The notes under the pieces: model-generated
The model's input: the letters and a program-made list of their open reading frames with translations, nothing else
What the model was told of the DNA's origin: nothing
Databases searched by the model: none
Position numbers and translations under genes: made by a program
In this document: one piece after another, positions 15,619 through 15,724 of the stretch
Layout of the letters: each line of letters opens with the position of its first letter
Position numbering within the stretch: position 1 is the first letter of the stretch
Source of the DNA: Amoebophrya sp. AT5.2
Lineage: Eukaryota > Sar > Dinophyceae > Syndiniales > Amoebophryaceae
Assembly: GCA_005223375.1 (NCBI GenBank)
Contig: RXOD01005135.1
Coordinates: forward strand, 1 to 15,724
Length of the DNA stretch: 15,724 nt
Direction of reading: 5' to 3'

Positions 15619-15724
15619 TTGGTGACTTCGCGGCCGACAAAGCAAGAAGCTATGTCGGGCCGCACTAGGCGGGCAGGTTTCCGTCCACCTCCCGCCCAGC
15701 GCACGTGGCCCGGCTGCTGATCGA
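15619..15724 (-). CDS. Upstream exon of the unrecognised gene (cut by window edge)
   Basis: About 35 codons, open to the window edge, in phase with the last exon after removal of the intron. The product includes RWAGGGRKPARLVRPDIASC and then VGREVTK at the splice site. The only start in view is a GTG at 15704, so the true start lies outside. An acceptor inside this stretch cannot be excluded. No family recognised. Confidence 0.5.

Overview
The window looks like nuclear DNA of a protist, probably a dinoflagellate or a relative. This is inference: it rests on short pyrimidine-tract introns, a Lys/Ala/Met-rich tail of the kind common in dinoflagellate proteins, the style of the Copia element, and every supported gene lying on the minus strand. 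No rRNA, tRNA or spliced-leader gene was recognised, so the taxon is not proven.

Positions 1-11908 hold one very large Ty1/Copia-type LTR retrotransposon on the minus strand. A 61-base direct repeat (1-61 and 11848-11908, one mismatch) marks the outer edge of the 5' LTR and the start of the 3' LTR, most of which lies beyond the window. Read 5' to 3' on the minus strand there are the 5' LTR, a possible primer-binding site, a leader of about 1.1 kb, gag (ending at 8855), one in-frame UGA, and a 2860-codon pol (8689-107). Pol encodes protease, HHCC/DD35E integrase, reverse transcriptase and RNase H in Copia order. It also carries unusual extras: a C2H2 finger, an insertion inside the RT, and two copies of an unnamed domain of about 85 residues, one after the integrase and one after RNase H. 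No frameshift or internal stop breaks pol, so the copy looks young.

Positions 12196-14410 hold the most interesting gene: a three-exon, minus-strand gene joining an HUH-type rolling-circle replication endonuclease to a superfamily 3 helicase. This is the architecture of the Rep protein of CRESS-DNA viruses and related plasmids. Its two introns splice in frame, and the first falls exactly at the presumed catalytic tyrosine. Introns and a Lys/Ala-rich N-terminal tail point to an endogenised, host-adapted Rep gene. No capsid gene or convincing replication-origin hairpin was found near it.

Positions 14864-15724 hold the 3' part of an unrecognised minus-strand gene with one clear intron. The retrotransposon sits about 290 bases downstream of the Rep stop codon. 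Nothing suggests the three units work together beyond shared strand and neighbourhood, though the introns of Rep and of the unknown gene share short motifs.
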